From Planctomycetota bacterium (lineage in GTDB: Bacteria; Planctomycetota; PLA2), in contig JAJFFF010000004.1 in NCBI GenBank assembly GCA_021776785.1, forward strand, positions 62,001 to 126,000: a stretch of DNA of 64,000 nucleotides, read 5' to 3'. Position 1 is the first letter of the stretch; each line of letters begins with the position of its first letter. The notes under the pieces were generated by a model. The model was not told where the DNA came from, searched no databases, and saw nothing but the letters and a program-made list of their open reading frames with translations. Below, piece by piece: positions 27,135 through 35,904 of the stretch. Position numbers and translations under genes: made by a program.

Positions 27135-28370
27135 CTACTGGAGTTTGACGCGCGGTAGTTCGCGCTCGTCGGCGTAGCGGCGGTACTGGCTCCACTTGGT
27201 GCCGTAGTCGCGCCCCGTCAGGTCTTTGAGCGCGTCGGCGTAGGCGTTGCGCTCGCGCACAATCCACTGCTCGCCGTATCCGCCCAGGACCTTGTAATCC
27301 AAGATGATGCCGTCGCGGATCGTGTTCACAATCGGGTCGCCAATCGCGGCCGCTTGCGCGATCTCGACGTCGAAGTCTTGGATGTACGAGTTTTGCCGCC
27401 CCACCATGATGTTGGCGCGGGGCGAGGCGCCGATCCCGATCGAAACGCGCTGCAGCACGATGTCAACGCCCCGCGGGTCGCCCAACGCAGCGAGCGCTTC
27501 GGCCGCTTGAATGCGCGCCACCGGGCTCTTCGAGAACAGCGCGCGGGCGTACGGGTAAAAGATGTCGGCATCGCCGAAGCCCTTGATGGAGCGCGCGGCG
27601 GCATTGCGAACATCCGCGGACGCGTCAAACATGCGCGTGTGAATCAACCACGGCAACGCGACGCGATCGCCAATTCTTCCGAACTGCTTGATCGCGAGGA
27701 TGCGGGTGTCCACGTGCTTGCTGTGCAACAACTTGCGGAGCGGGCGCACGAGCGCGGCGTCGGGAAGCTCGGTCAAGAACTCAGCCGCAGCATCGCGGAC
27801 CTCTTGATCGTCGTCGCGCAAGGCTTCGACCACTTCTTTTGCGCGGGCGACATGTTCTTTGGTGACGGTCGCCTGCTTCATGTGGCCGTCCCGCATTAAG
27901 CGGTCCGCTTCCGCCGGCAGCATCCAACGGCCGCCCGCCAGCACAAAGCCCTTCTTGCGCCGGAGATCGTCGCCGGACACCCATGCGCCATCGACTTTCT
28001 CAAAACCGAGTAGGCGACGCGCCGCCCGATGATCGGTGTCGAGCTCGAGCACGCGCTGCAGCGTGGCGTCGGCCGTGCGCAGCTTCTCCGCGCGCGCCCA
28101 GAGAGCCAGTTTGAACCAACCCGCCGTGTCGGCGTCGTCGAGCGCGTCCCGGCGCCGGACAAACGCTTCGGCGTCGGATTCGCCGCGCTTGATCGTGGCG
28201 ACCCTGCTCTTTTTGAAACGACGGACCTTGCCGTCCAAGGTGACAGCGACCTCGCCGTCAGTCTCCACCACAGAACCCGGAACTTGAATCCCGTTGGTCA
28301 AGACGACCGTGTCGGCCTCACTCGCCGCAACGAGAAGCAAACAGGCCGCGAACGCAGGCACGAAACGCAT
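27135..28370 (-). CDS. Secreted HEAT-repeat protein
   Basis: 411 residues. A signal peptide (MRFVPAFAACLLLVAASEA) is followed by an SH3-like strand (VVLTNGIQVPGSVVETDG). A helical region has HEAT repeats from about residue 175 to 300 (DDDQEVRDAAAEFLTELPDA, SPVARIQAAEALAALGDPRG). The AAAGAGG before the ATG is a good ribosome binding site with 7-base spacing. It is the last gene before the terminator at 27081. A scaffold role outside the cytoplasm is likely; no enzyme motif is seen. Confidence 0.8.
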   Translation of the reverse strand: MRFVPAFAACLLLVAASEADTVVLTNGIQVPGSVVETDGEVAVTLDGKVRRFKKSRVATIKRGESDAEAFVRRRDALDDADTAGWFKLALWARAEKLRTADATLQRVLELDTDHRAARRLLGFEKVDGAWVSGDDLRRKKGFVLAGGRWMLPAEADRLMRDGHMKQATVTKEHVARAKEVVEALRDDDQEVRDAAAEFLTELPDAALVRPLRKLLHSKHVDTRILAIKQFGRIGDRVALPWLIHTRMFDASADVRNAAARSIKGFGDADIFYPYARALFSKSPVARIQAAEALAALGDPRGVDIVLQRVSIGIGASPRANIMVGRQNSYIQDFDVEIAQAAAIGDPIVNTIRDGIILDYKVLGGYGEQWIVRERNAYADALKDLTGRDYGTKWSQYRRYADERELPRVKLQ

Positions 28371-28428
28371 AAATAATCCTCTTTAAGCCGATCAACCACC
28401 TTACCTAACGGCGCTCGAAGCCATGAGG

Positions 28429-30189
28429 TTACGGAATCAACGAGAACCGGCGACCGCCCAGACTGGTGATGATTCCCAGCAAAACGGCGACTCCCAGCGT
28501 CCAAAAGAAGCTCAAACCGGCCACTTGGACGTCAAATCCGTAGTGAATCATGTTGTAGAGCTGCACCGGCAAGGTTTCCGACCCGCTCTGGGTGAAGACG
28601 AGGGCGTCCACCTCTCGCAGGCCAAAGAGAAACGCCAGCAAGAAGCCGAGGGCGGCTCCCGGCGCCACCAAGGGGAACACGACCAGCGCCAGCCGACGGA
28701 TGGGCGATAGGCCGGCGAGAACCGCGGCCTCGATCCACGCGGGCGCCAACCGACGCCGGGCCGCCCGCACCGCCAGCGTGGTGAACGGGAGGAGGCGTGC
28801 CGCGAGGAGCGGGATGGGGAACCAGGCGGCGTTCGCGCGGGCCGGGCCGTAGCACTCGACGGCGCCGACGGTCAGAGACATCGCCGGGACCGCGATCGGG
28901 AGAAACGAGAGCAAGACGAAAACGCGGTCCCAACGCTTCCACGTCGCGCCCGCCTCCGCCAAGAGAATCGACAACAACACCGCGAGCAGCGCGGCGCCGC
29001 CCGCGATCCAAAGGGAACGCCACGCGTTTTCGGCGACACGCTCGTGGCGCAGGCCGCGCCGCAATCCATCGGTAAGCGACGCGGGTTTGGAACGCGACGC
29101 GTCCACGTTGTTGGCGGGTACCGCCGCACCGCCGAGAAACACGGGCGCACCGTAGTGCGCGCCGGCCGCCGTTTCCAAGTGACGTTGCGCAGGCCAACCG
29201 ACCGCAGCCACCAACAACAACACAATGAGTCCGCCGCCGACCCATCGCGCACGACCCAAGGGAATCGGTTCGACCGAGGTCGCGTCGTCACCGAGACGCC
29301 GCGTTTCGCGATGCCGTTCGACGGTGAGAACTACGGCGAATGCGGCCACCGCCAACAGCGTCGGCAACATGCCCGCCGCCGCCGCCGCCGCCCCGTCGCC
29401 ATCGTTTTTCCACAGCGTAAACACCTCGTTGGCGTAGACACGAATCGTGTTCTTTGCCGTGGTCACGCCGAGGAAGTCGGGTACCGCAAAGTCCGCTACG
29501 ACAAAACAAAACACGAGCAGCGCGCCGGACAACGCGCCCGGAAGAGCGGGCCCCAACGCGACGCGAAGAAGCGCTTGCATGGGTGTCGTCTGCAGACGCG
29601 CCGCGGCCAATGCATCGCTGCCGCCGGCACGCACGGCGCGCGCCGTGAACAGCGCCACCAGCGGAAACAGACTCAGCCCAAACACCAAAACGGCGCGCAA
29701 GAACTCGGGCTCGATCGCCAGCAGGTCGCGGTAAAGGGCAATCGCGAGGAGAACCGGTGGTAGGACCAGCGGCAGCGCGAGCATCGACTCCCAAAAGCGA
29801 CGAAACGGAATGTCGGTCGCCGCCAGCAGAAGTCCAACCGGCAACCCCAAGATAAACGCGAGGAGCGTGGCGAGACCCGCGAGCGCGAGCGTCGCGAGCA
29901 GCATGGCGCGTTGCGGCCCACCCGCGAGCAAGCGCGCGTAGTGGCGCGTCGAAAACTCGCGCCCTTCGGCAGCCACGCGATCGAGCGGAATCAATCGTGA
30001 CGTGGACTCGCCCATGTCGCGGAACTGGATGCCCTTCTCGGTGCGATCCAGTTCACGCCCGACGAACCGGCGCCCGTCCTTGGTCTGCACGTATTCCACG
30101 CGCAGGCTGCGCACCGCCATCGTGCCGACGGGGAGCACGACCAGAAGGGCGAGAATCGCTACGGCGAGGACGAAAAGGAAACGCGACAT
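28429..30189 (-). CDS. ABC transporter permease with two transmembrane domains
   Basis: 586 residues from the ATG at 30189 (MSRFLFVLAVAILALLVVLP); a GTG at 30231 is an alternative and neither has a clear ribosome binding site. Two binding-protein-dependent transport modules are present, each with the EAA-like loop (ARLQTTPMQALLRVALGPAL and AVLAGLSPIRRLALVVFPLV). The layout is that of FbpB/ThiP-type permeases (iron or thiamine). A charged insert (VEYVQTKDGRRFVGRELDR) between the first and second membrane segments is unusual. No ATPase or solute-binding protein gene is adjacent, so the substrate is open. Confidence 0.85.
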   Translation of the reverse strand: MSRFLFVLAVAILALLVVLPVGTMAVRSLRVEYVQTKDGRRFVGRELDRTEKGIQFRDMGESTSRLIPLDRVAAEGREFSTRHYARLLAGGPQRAMLLATLALAGLATLLAFILGLPVGLLLAATDIPFRRFWESMLALPLVLPPVLLAIALYRDLLAIEPEFLRAVLVFGLSLFPLVALFTARAVRAGGSDALAAARLQTTPMQALLRVALGPALPGALSGALLVFCFVVADFAVPDFLGVTTAKNTIRVYANEVFTLWKNDGDGAAAAAAGMLPTLLAVAAFAVVLTVERHRETRRLGDDATSVEPIPLGRARWVGGGLIVLLLVAAVGWPAQRHLETAAGAHYGAPVFLGGAAVPANNVDASRSKPASLTDGLRRGLRHERVAENAWRSLWIAGGAALLAVLLSILLAEAGATWKRWDRVFVLLSFLPIAVPAMSLTVGAVECYGPARANAAWFPIPLLAARLLPFTTLAVRAARRRLAPAWIEAAVLAGLSPIRRLALVVFPLVAPGAALGFLLAFLFGLREVDALVFTQSGSETLPVQLYNMIHYGFDVQVAGLSFFWTLGVAVLLGIITSLGGRRFSLIP

Positions 30190-30249
30190 GGAAAAAAGCG
30201 AGGTCAATGTATCGAACGAGCGACGGATCACGGCAACGGTTCCGCCGCG

Positions 30250-31119
30250 TTAGTGAGATTGCGAATCGGGGGCCAATGCGGCCCGATAGGCAGCGTGAAG
30301 CCGTTTCGTGACGGGTCCTGGGTGGCCCGCCGCGACGGAGGCTTGATCGATACGCGTGACCGGCATCACACCTTTGATCGTTCCGGTCAAAAACACCTCG
30401 TCGGCGGCGGTGAGGCGGGCGGCGGTAATCGACTCTTCGCACGCCGCGATGCCGAGGTCCACACAACGTTCCAAGAGCCATGCGCGCGTGACGCCCGGCA
30501 ACAACCCGTCGGGCAAGGGCGGCGTAATCACAGCGCCCTTTTCGACGATCCATACGTTGGCGGTTGTGGCTTCGGTGACGTGACCGTTGGCGTTGAGAAA
30601 CAGCGCATCGTCGGCCGCGGCGCGGCGCGCCTCGATCAGGCCGAGCATGTTGTTGAGGTAGTTGCCGGTCTTGGCGCTGGGGTCCAACGCGCGCCGGTCA
30701 TTGCGCAGGCGCGGCACGAGCGCGACGCGACACCCGTCGGTGTAGAGCGACTCGTCGTAACGGATCAAGCGACGTCCGATGAGGTAGAGCGCGGGCTGAT
30801 CGCACCCATCGGGCAGCAGCGAAATCGGGCCCGGACCGCGCGTGGCGACGAGGCGCACGTACGCGTCGTCGACAGAAAGCGCGTCCAACAGTTCGTGCAG
30901 GCGGCGCGAGATTTCTTCGTCGCTCCACGGCAACTCGAAATACAGCATGGCCGCCGAACGGCGCAGACGCGCAAGATGCGGCTCCCACAAAAACGGAACG
31001 CCGCCCGCGGTCCGCACGACGTCATACACCGAGTCGCCGTACAAAAACCCATGGTCCAGCACAGGCACGGTCGCCTGCGCCGCGGGCACGACAGCTTCGC
31101 CGGTGTGGACCAAAATCAC
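30250..31119 (-). CDS. Class IV aminotransferase (BCAT/D-amino-acid type)
   Basis: 289 residues from the GTG at 31119, which overlaps the preceding stop as GTGA and has AGGGGG about ten bases upstream. Fold type IV PLP features: VLDHGFLYGDSVYDVVR at the start, the Lys in SAKTGNYLNNMLGLIEARRA as the probable Schiff-base residue, NGHVTEATTANVWIV and EVFLTGTIKGVMPV. It could be a branched-chain or D-amino-acid aminotransferase, or an aminodeoxychorismate lyase; the sequence alone does not decide. A longer frame to 31617 is antisense-like filler inside the peptidase gene. Confidence 0.88.
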   Translation of the reverse strand: MILVHTGEAVVPAAQATVPVLDHGFLYGDSVYDVVRTAGGVPFLWEPHLARLRRSAAMLYFELPWSDEEISRRLHELLDALSVDDAYVRLVATRGPGPISLLPDGCDQPALYLIGRRLIRYDESLYTDGCRVALVPRLRNDRRALDPSAKTGNYLNNMLGLIEARRAAADDALFLNANGHVTEATTANVWIVEKGAVITPPLPDGLLPGVTRAWLLERCVDLGIAACEESITAARLTAADEVFLTGTIKGVMPVTRIDQASVAAGHPGPVTKRLHAAYRAALAPDSQSH

Positions 31120-32201
31120 GCGGGTCGATCCCCCTGCGAGGCCGACCGTTTCAGCCGTGCACGATTCTTGCGATAGAGCTTGTCCAAACGCGCGAGCACG
31201 CGCTCTTTGGGGTTGAGCTTTTTGAACTCGCGCGCGTAGTGAACCATCCAGCGCACCAAGTTCTCGGCGTCGGCTTGATGAACGTACTCCAACCCCATCC
31301 CGCCGCGCGGTTTGTGGTTGTGATAGTTCTTGAGTGGCAGACAAAGCGCGCCGGAACGGAACTCGGAAAACGTAAACACGGACGCTTCGCACACACCGCC
31401 ATCCATCAACGCGCGCTGATACTGAAACGTCTTGTCTTTTTTTGCGAGTGCCTGCGCGGCGGACTCGAGATCCACCGCCACGCCCTGAATAAATGTGGTG
31501 ATGCGATCCCCCAACCGCAACACCGGCCCCTTGCCTTGGGGCGTGTGCGGGCGCGCGGATGACATCTCGAGGTTGATGATCGTGGTGGACTTGGGGTAGT
31601 CCGTGGTTCGCACCCAACCCAGCGCGCCGGCGAACCCAACTTCTTCAGCGCGGGTAAACAGCGCGCCGACCGAACCGCGCCAGCGCGCCGCGGCGAGGCG
31701 GTCAAACATCGTCAAGCACGCCGCGACCGCGCAGAGATCATCGATCGCGCGCGCGCGGATCTTGTCGCCGCTCAGTCGATAGGCCGGCATATCGAGCACC
31801 AGCGCCGTGCCCTTGGCAAGCCCCTTGCCGCCGGTCAACCGCACGCGGTTTTTCGCGCCGCGGATCGCACTCCGAATCGTCGGGCGCGGACCGGTTCCGT
31901 CCAACGTCATGAGCCCGGCCCCGACCAGGGCCGGAATCCGCATGCCGCCCAGGATGCGCGCGGTATTCGGCCCATCCACCTCCAGCGCCGGATGATCGGT
32001 GTGGCAGTGAAAGAGGAGCTTGGGCCGCCCCGGACCGTACCGGACTTCGAGGTTGCCATGCTCGTCGATACGGCTCCGCAGGCCTTTGGAGCCCGCCACG
32101 AACTCGTGGAGGAGCGCGTGGACCGCCCCTTCGTGAAAAGGCGCCGTCGGGCAGGACAAAACCGCCTCAAGGCGGCGCTGGAAATCGGGTTGGATATGCA
32201 T
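31116..32201 (-). CDS. M42-type zinc aminopeptidase
   Basis: 361 residues, cytoplasmic. Co-catalytic metal motifs are in order: HCHTDHPAL (H67, D69), the bridging Asp in RAIDDLCAVA (D154/D155), the catalytic Glu pair TRAEEVGF (E186/E187), EMSS (E212) and a late His in KNYHNH. This is the pattern of M42 glutamyl/deblocking aminopeptidases, once mislabelled endoglucanase M. Such enzymes form large assemblies that degrade peptides. It leads a four-gene minus-strand run and its stop overlaps the aminotransferase start. Confidence 0.88.
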   Translation of the reverse strand: MHIQPDFQRRLEAVLSCPTAPFHEGAVHALLHEFVAGSKGLRSRIDEHGNLEVRYGPGRPKLLFHCHTDHPALEVDGPNTARILGGMRIPALVGAGLMTLDGTGPRPTIRSAIRGAKNRVRLTGGKGLAKGTALVLDMPAYRLSGDKIRARAIDDLCAVAACLTMFDRLAAARWRGSVGALFTRAEEVGFAGALGWVRTTDYPKSTTIINLEMSSARPHTPQGKGPVLRLGDRITTFIQGVAVDLESAAQALAKKDKTFQYQRALMDGGVCEASVFTFSEFRSGALCLPLKNYHNHKPRGGMGLEYVHQADAENLVRWMVHYAREFKKLNPKERVLARLDKLYRKNRARLKRSASQGDRPA

Positions 32202-32319
32202 AGGGGGCGGTCTCGGCGCGTACTATAAGGTTGCTGCCGGTCGCTTTCGGCACGCCTTGTGAGTCGTCTCCCAAGGGTCCCGGTTTTCGGGGCGAAACTG
32301 AGCCAATCCTCGAGAATTT

Positions 32320-34524
32320 ATGAGATATCTGATTCGGATCGGGTGCGCTTTGGCGCTCCTTTGCACCATATCGTTCGCTGCGCCGACAGTGAAGGGCAAG
32401 ACCGACGAGTGGTCGAGCCCCGCGCCGGACACGTGGTTCGATCTGGTCGTAACCGTAACGCCCGAGAAACCTCTCCAGGCCAAGGGCCTGCGGGTGGCCG
32501 CGACCGCCGAGGGGCTGGAAACCAAAGCGCCGCTCTTCCCCGCGCCCGGGTCGGACGGAACCTACGCGTCCGCGTTTGAGGTCCGGATTCCGGCGCGGAT
32601 CAAGGGCAAGGTGAAAGCCAAACTCGCCGTCTCGGGCACCGACACGTCCGGGGCGAAAGTCGAAGTGGCGGGGGCATCGACCGTCTACCCCGGCGAGCGG
32701 CGCGACGACGCCGCGGCGACGGTTACAGTCAAAGGCGAGCCGAAAGCGGGTGAGCGGAGTGCGATCGTCATCACGCTCAAGATTCAAGACGGCTTGTGGG
32801 TCTATGGGTCCGGCGGCGACGGAAGCACCGGCATTCCGGTGGTGGTCCGTTTGCTCTCCGCTTGGGGCGCGGGCCCGGAAGTTCTTTGGAAGGCGCCGGC
32901 GAAGACCTCGCCTCCGGGCGAGAAACACACCAAAGAACTCACGTTCGAGGTGCCGTTTACACCGCGCAAAGCAGGCAAGCTCGACATGCGCGTGGCCATT
33001 GCGTGGCAAGCGTGCAATGCAGAGCTCTGCTACAACACCGAGCTTCGTTACGTCCCTGTCTCCATGGATGTGAAGCCGGGCAAGAACGGCGCGACATCGG
33101 GCGACGACGACGAGCAAGTCATGGCTCCGATTCCGGACGGCGCGCGCGATGCGGCAACGGACGGTTCCCGCGACGGCCTCGGCGGAAAATCGCTCGTCGA
33201 ACTGATGCTGCTCGCGATCGGCGGCGGCCTGTTTGCACTGGCCATGCCGTGCACGTACCCGTTGATTCCGATCACGATTTCGTTCTTCACCAAACAAGCC
33301 GAGTCACGCGAGGGCAAAGTGACCGGGCTGGCGCTCGCGTACGGACTCGGCATCGTCGCCGTCTTCATCCTGGTCGGCGTCGTCGTCGGCGAACCGATCA
33401 TCCAGTTCGCCACGCTGTGGTGGGTCAACGCCATCTTCGCACTGATGTTTTTGGTGTTTGGCCTGAGCTTGATTGGCCTGTTCGAGATTCGGCTGCCCAG
33501 TTTCATGAATGACGTGGCGGCCAAAGCGTCGGGCACGGGCGGCTACTTAAGCGTGTTCGCCATGGGCACGACGTTGGTTATTACGTCGTTTACGTGCACG
33601 GCCCCCATCATCGGCGCCGTGATCGTGTTCGCCGGCAAAGGCGGAAGCCTCGCAACGGTCGCGTTCACAATGGGCGTGTTCGGCCTCACGATGGCGATCC
33701 CGTTTGTGCTGTTGTCGCTCAGTCCGAGCGCGCTCCAAGCGATGCCGCGCAGTGGGGTCTGGATGAAAAAACTCAAGGTCACGCTCGGCATCATCGAGCT
33801 CGGCCTTGTCCTGAAGTTCTTGAGCAACGTCGACCTCGCGCGTGGTTGGTACAAGATCGACCGCGAACTGTTCCTCGGGCTTTGGGCGCTCAGTTTCCTC
33901 ATCGCCGGGCTGTACCTGTTGGACTTGCCGGATCTCGTTTCGAAATCCAAGAAGTGGATGGCGGGTAAGGGTCAGATCTTCGCGGCCGCGTTCCTGCTCT
34001 TGGTGACGTGGTTTTTGTCGCTCGGACTCGGCGGAACTCCGCTGGGACATGTCTTTGACAATCGTGCGACCACCGTCGTCGGGAATGGCATCGAGGCATT
34101 CCTCCCCATCTTGCCGGACCAAGATCTCCCGTACCGCGAGGCGCTGTTGGCGTCCGTGAAAGAGGACTACGAAGCGGGCCTAAAAGTCGCCCAAGAAAAG
34201 GGCGCTCCGATCCTCCTTCACTTCACCGGATTTCAGTGAGCCAACTGCCGACTTATGGAAAGCGGGACTTTCCTCAACGAAAACATTCAAAAAGAGTTCG
34301 GCCGGTTCGTGGAGATCGTGTTGCACACAGACGGTCGCGACGAACGGTTCGGCGCATCGTCGCAGGCCAACTTGCACTATCTTCGCGAGCGCTTCGGCAC
34401 CGTGTCGATTCCGTTTTACGCGGTGCTCGACTCCTCCGGTGAGAAAATCTATTGGCGCAAGGAGGGGTACGTCAACGCCGAGGAGTTCGTAGCGGGTCTC
34501 CAGAAGGCGCCGGGGACGAACTAA
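32320..34524 (+). CDS. dsbD: DsbD-type thiol:disulfide interchange protein, probable selenoprotein
   Basis: 734 residues if UGA at 34237-34239 (codon 640) is read as selenocysteine. DsbD moves electrons from cytoplasmic thioredoxin across the membrane to exported proteins. A signal peptide is followed by DsbD-alpha-like sheets with the pair C232/C237 (WQACNAELCYNTE). The membrane domain holds C311 (AMPCTYPLIP) and C426 (SFTCTAPIIG). The C-terminal thioredoxin domain begins LLHFTGFQ, then UGA, then ANCRLMESGTF. The family has Cys-x-x-Cys there, so the stop lies exactly on the first Cys and gives U-A-N-C. The frame continues without break to TAA at 34522-34524, and a SECIS-like hairpin follows. 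Without readthrough the protein lacks its thioredoxin domain. A nonsense mutation is the alternative. Confidence 0.85.
34257..34273 (+). promoter_or_regulatory. Candidate bacterial SECIS hairpin
   Basis: A perfect 6-bp stem (GGAAAG/CTTTCC) encloses the 5-base loop CGGGA. It starts 17 bases after the in-frame UGA, and the loop starts 23 bases after it. Bacterial SECIS elements need a small hairpin at this distance with a G in the first two loop positions; here it is the second. It lies in coding sequence, as expected. Confidence 0.7.
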
Positions 34525-34546
34525 ACCGGGACTCCCTCTCCGGACG

Positions 34547-34580
34547 AAAAAAGCCCGCGCCGTTGGGCGCGGGCTTTTTT
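34547..34580. terminator. Bidirectional intrinsic terminator
   Basis: A 15-bp perfect stem (A6 GCCCGCGCC paired with GGCGCGGGC T6) with GTTG loop lies between the convergent dsbD-like and FKBP genes. Both strands have a T-tract after the stem, so it can end both transcripts. Confidence 0.93.
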
Positions 34581-34608
34581 GTTCTCTTTGATGGAGTCGG
34601 GGAGTCGG

Positions 34609-35796
34609 CTAACGGCCGATCTTTTTGAGCTCGACCAAAAAGATCAACGTCGCGTTGGGCGGAATCGTCGGAGGCGAACCGCGCTCGCCGTACGCGAGGT
34701 TGCCCGGGATCTCAAACAGGAACGTCGAACCGACCTGCATGAGCTGGACGCCCTCGGTCCACCCTTTGATCACGCCGTTCAACGGAAAATCAATCGTCTC
34801 CTCGCGTGCGTGCGAAGAGTCAAACATCTTGCCGTTCGGGAGCCAGCCCGTGTAGTGCACGGTCACCTTGTCAGTGGCGGCCGGCTTGGCGCCGCCGTCT
34901 GGACCGGCTTGGATGACCTGGTACTTAAGGCCGCTTTCCGTCGTTGTGGTTTTCGCGGGGTCGAGCTGAGCAAAGGCGGGAACGTTCACGACTTTCTCCA
35001 GGGTTAGTTGCCATACGCTGTCAGTGCCGGCCGGCAGCTTCGGATGCACCTGAGCTGTACCCCAACACTGGTCGGCGGGCACCTTGAAACGGGCGCTACC
35101 TCCGACCTTGAGCAGTTTTACGGCGTCCTTCAAGAACTTCGCCCCGATGCGCGTCAAACGAAGGTTGTCGCACGTGCCCGCCATCCGGTGGTCGCGGCGC
35201 TGCTCGGAGCAGACGATGAGATCGCCGGTCGCGCTCCACACGGCGTAGCGGACCTTGACGACATCTTGGGTCTCGATCGCACGCCCCTCACCGGGCTCGT
35301 CGATGATGTAGGAGACGCCGGTCTCCGTTTTTTGGACGTCCTCGCCGGTCACGTCACGAAAGCGCGGCATCCGTTTGACGCTCAAGAGTTCAACCTCAAA
35401 CACGAGCGTGGAGTCGGGCGGGATCTTGGCGCGGCGCTGTTTTCCATAAGCGAGGTTGGCCGGAACGACAAAGCGGACCGTCGAGCCGACATTCATCAGC
35501 GCGACCCCTTCGTCCCAACCTTTAATCACCTGACCCGCGCCGAGCGGGAAGTCAAACGGCCTCTTGCGGTCGCGCGACGAGTCAAACTTCGTCCCGTTGA
35601 GCAACGTCCCGACGTAGTGCACGTAGACCACGTCGCCGGGATGCGGTTGCGTGCCCGCCTTGCCCTCCTTGAGAACGGTATAGGACAAGCCGGAAGCGGT
35701 TTTGACCGGTCCGGGAACTCCCTGTTCCTCGGCCCTGACGGAGGCGCCCAAGACGGCACCGAGCGCCAGGAGCCCGATGATCGGATGGTGTTTCAT
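34609..35796 (-). CDS. Exported triple-domain FKBP-type prolyl isomerase
   Basis: 395 residues. After a signal peptide (MKHHPIIGLLALGAVLGASVRA) come three FKBP-like domains: about 33-140 (GDVVYVHYVGTLLNGTKFDS, FPLGAGQVIKGWDEGV, PANLAYG), about 150-275 (a diverged one, CSEQRRDHRMAGTCDNLR, with the active-site aromatics mostly lost) and about 285-395 (VTVHYTGWLPNGKMFDSSHA, NGVIKGWTEGVQLM, PGNLAYGERG). Domains 1 and 3 keep the usual active-site residues and should isomerise prolyl bonds during folding outside the cytoplasm. The gene converges with dsbD over a shared terminator. Confidence 0.9.
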   Translation of the reverse strand: MKHHPIIGLLALGAVLGASVRAEEQGVPGPVKTASGLSYTVLKEGKAGTQPHPGDVVYVHYVGTLLNGTKFDSSRDRKRPFDFPLGAGQVIKGWDEGVALMNVGSTVRFVVPANLAYGKQRRAKIPPDSTLVFEVELLSVKRMPRFRDVTGEDVQKTETGVSYIIDEPGEGRAIETQDVVKVRYAVWSATGDLIVCSEQRRDHRMAGTCDNLRLTRIGAKFLKDAVKLLKVGGSARFKVPADQCWGTAQVHPKLPAGTDSVWQLTLEKVVNVPAFAQLDPAKTTTTESGLKYQVIQAGPDGGAKPAATDKVTVHYTGWLPNGKMFDSSHAREETIDFPLNGVIKGWTEGVQLMQVGSTFLFEIPGNLAYGERGSPPTIPPNATLIFLVELKKIGR

Positions 35797-35856
35797 GCGC
35801 TAAAGGATAAACCGACCGTCGCGTTTGGCGGGGGGAGCCAGCGGAAATCGAAAGAT

Positions 35857-35886
35857 GCGGGGGAGGCTGGTTGAGGCCTCCCCCGC
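35857..35886 (-). terminator. GC-rich hairpin after the Gly-rich lipoprotein gene
   Basis: An 11-bp perfect stem (GCGGGGGAGGC/GCCTCCCCCGC) with an 8-base loop begins 18 bases after the stop of the minus-strand gene. The T-tract is poor (ATCTTTCGATTT), so termination is likely but not strong. Confidence 0.55.
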
Positions 35887-35904
35887 GGGTGGAGTATCGC
35901 GCCG

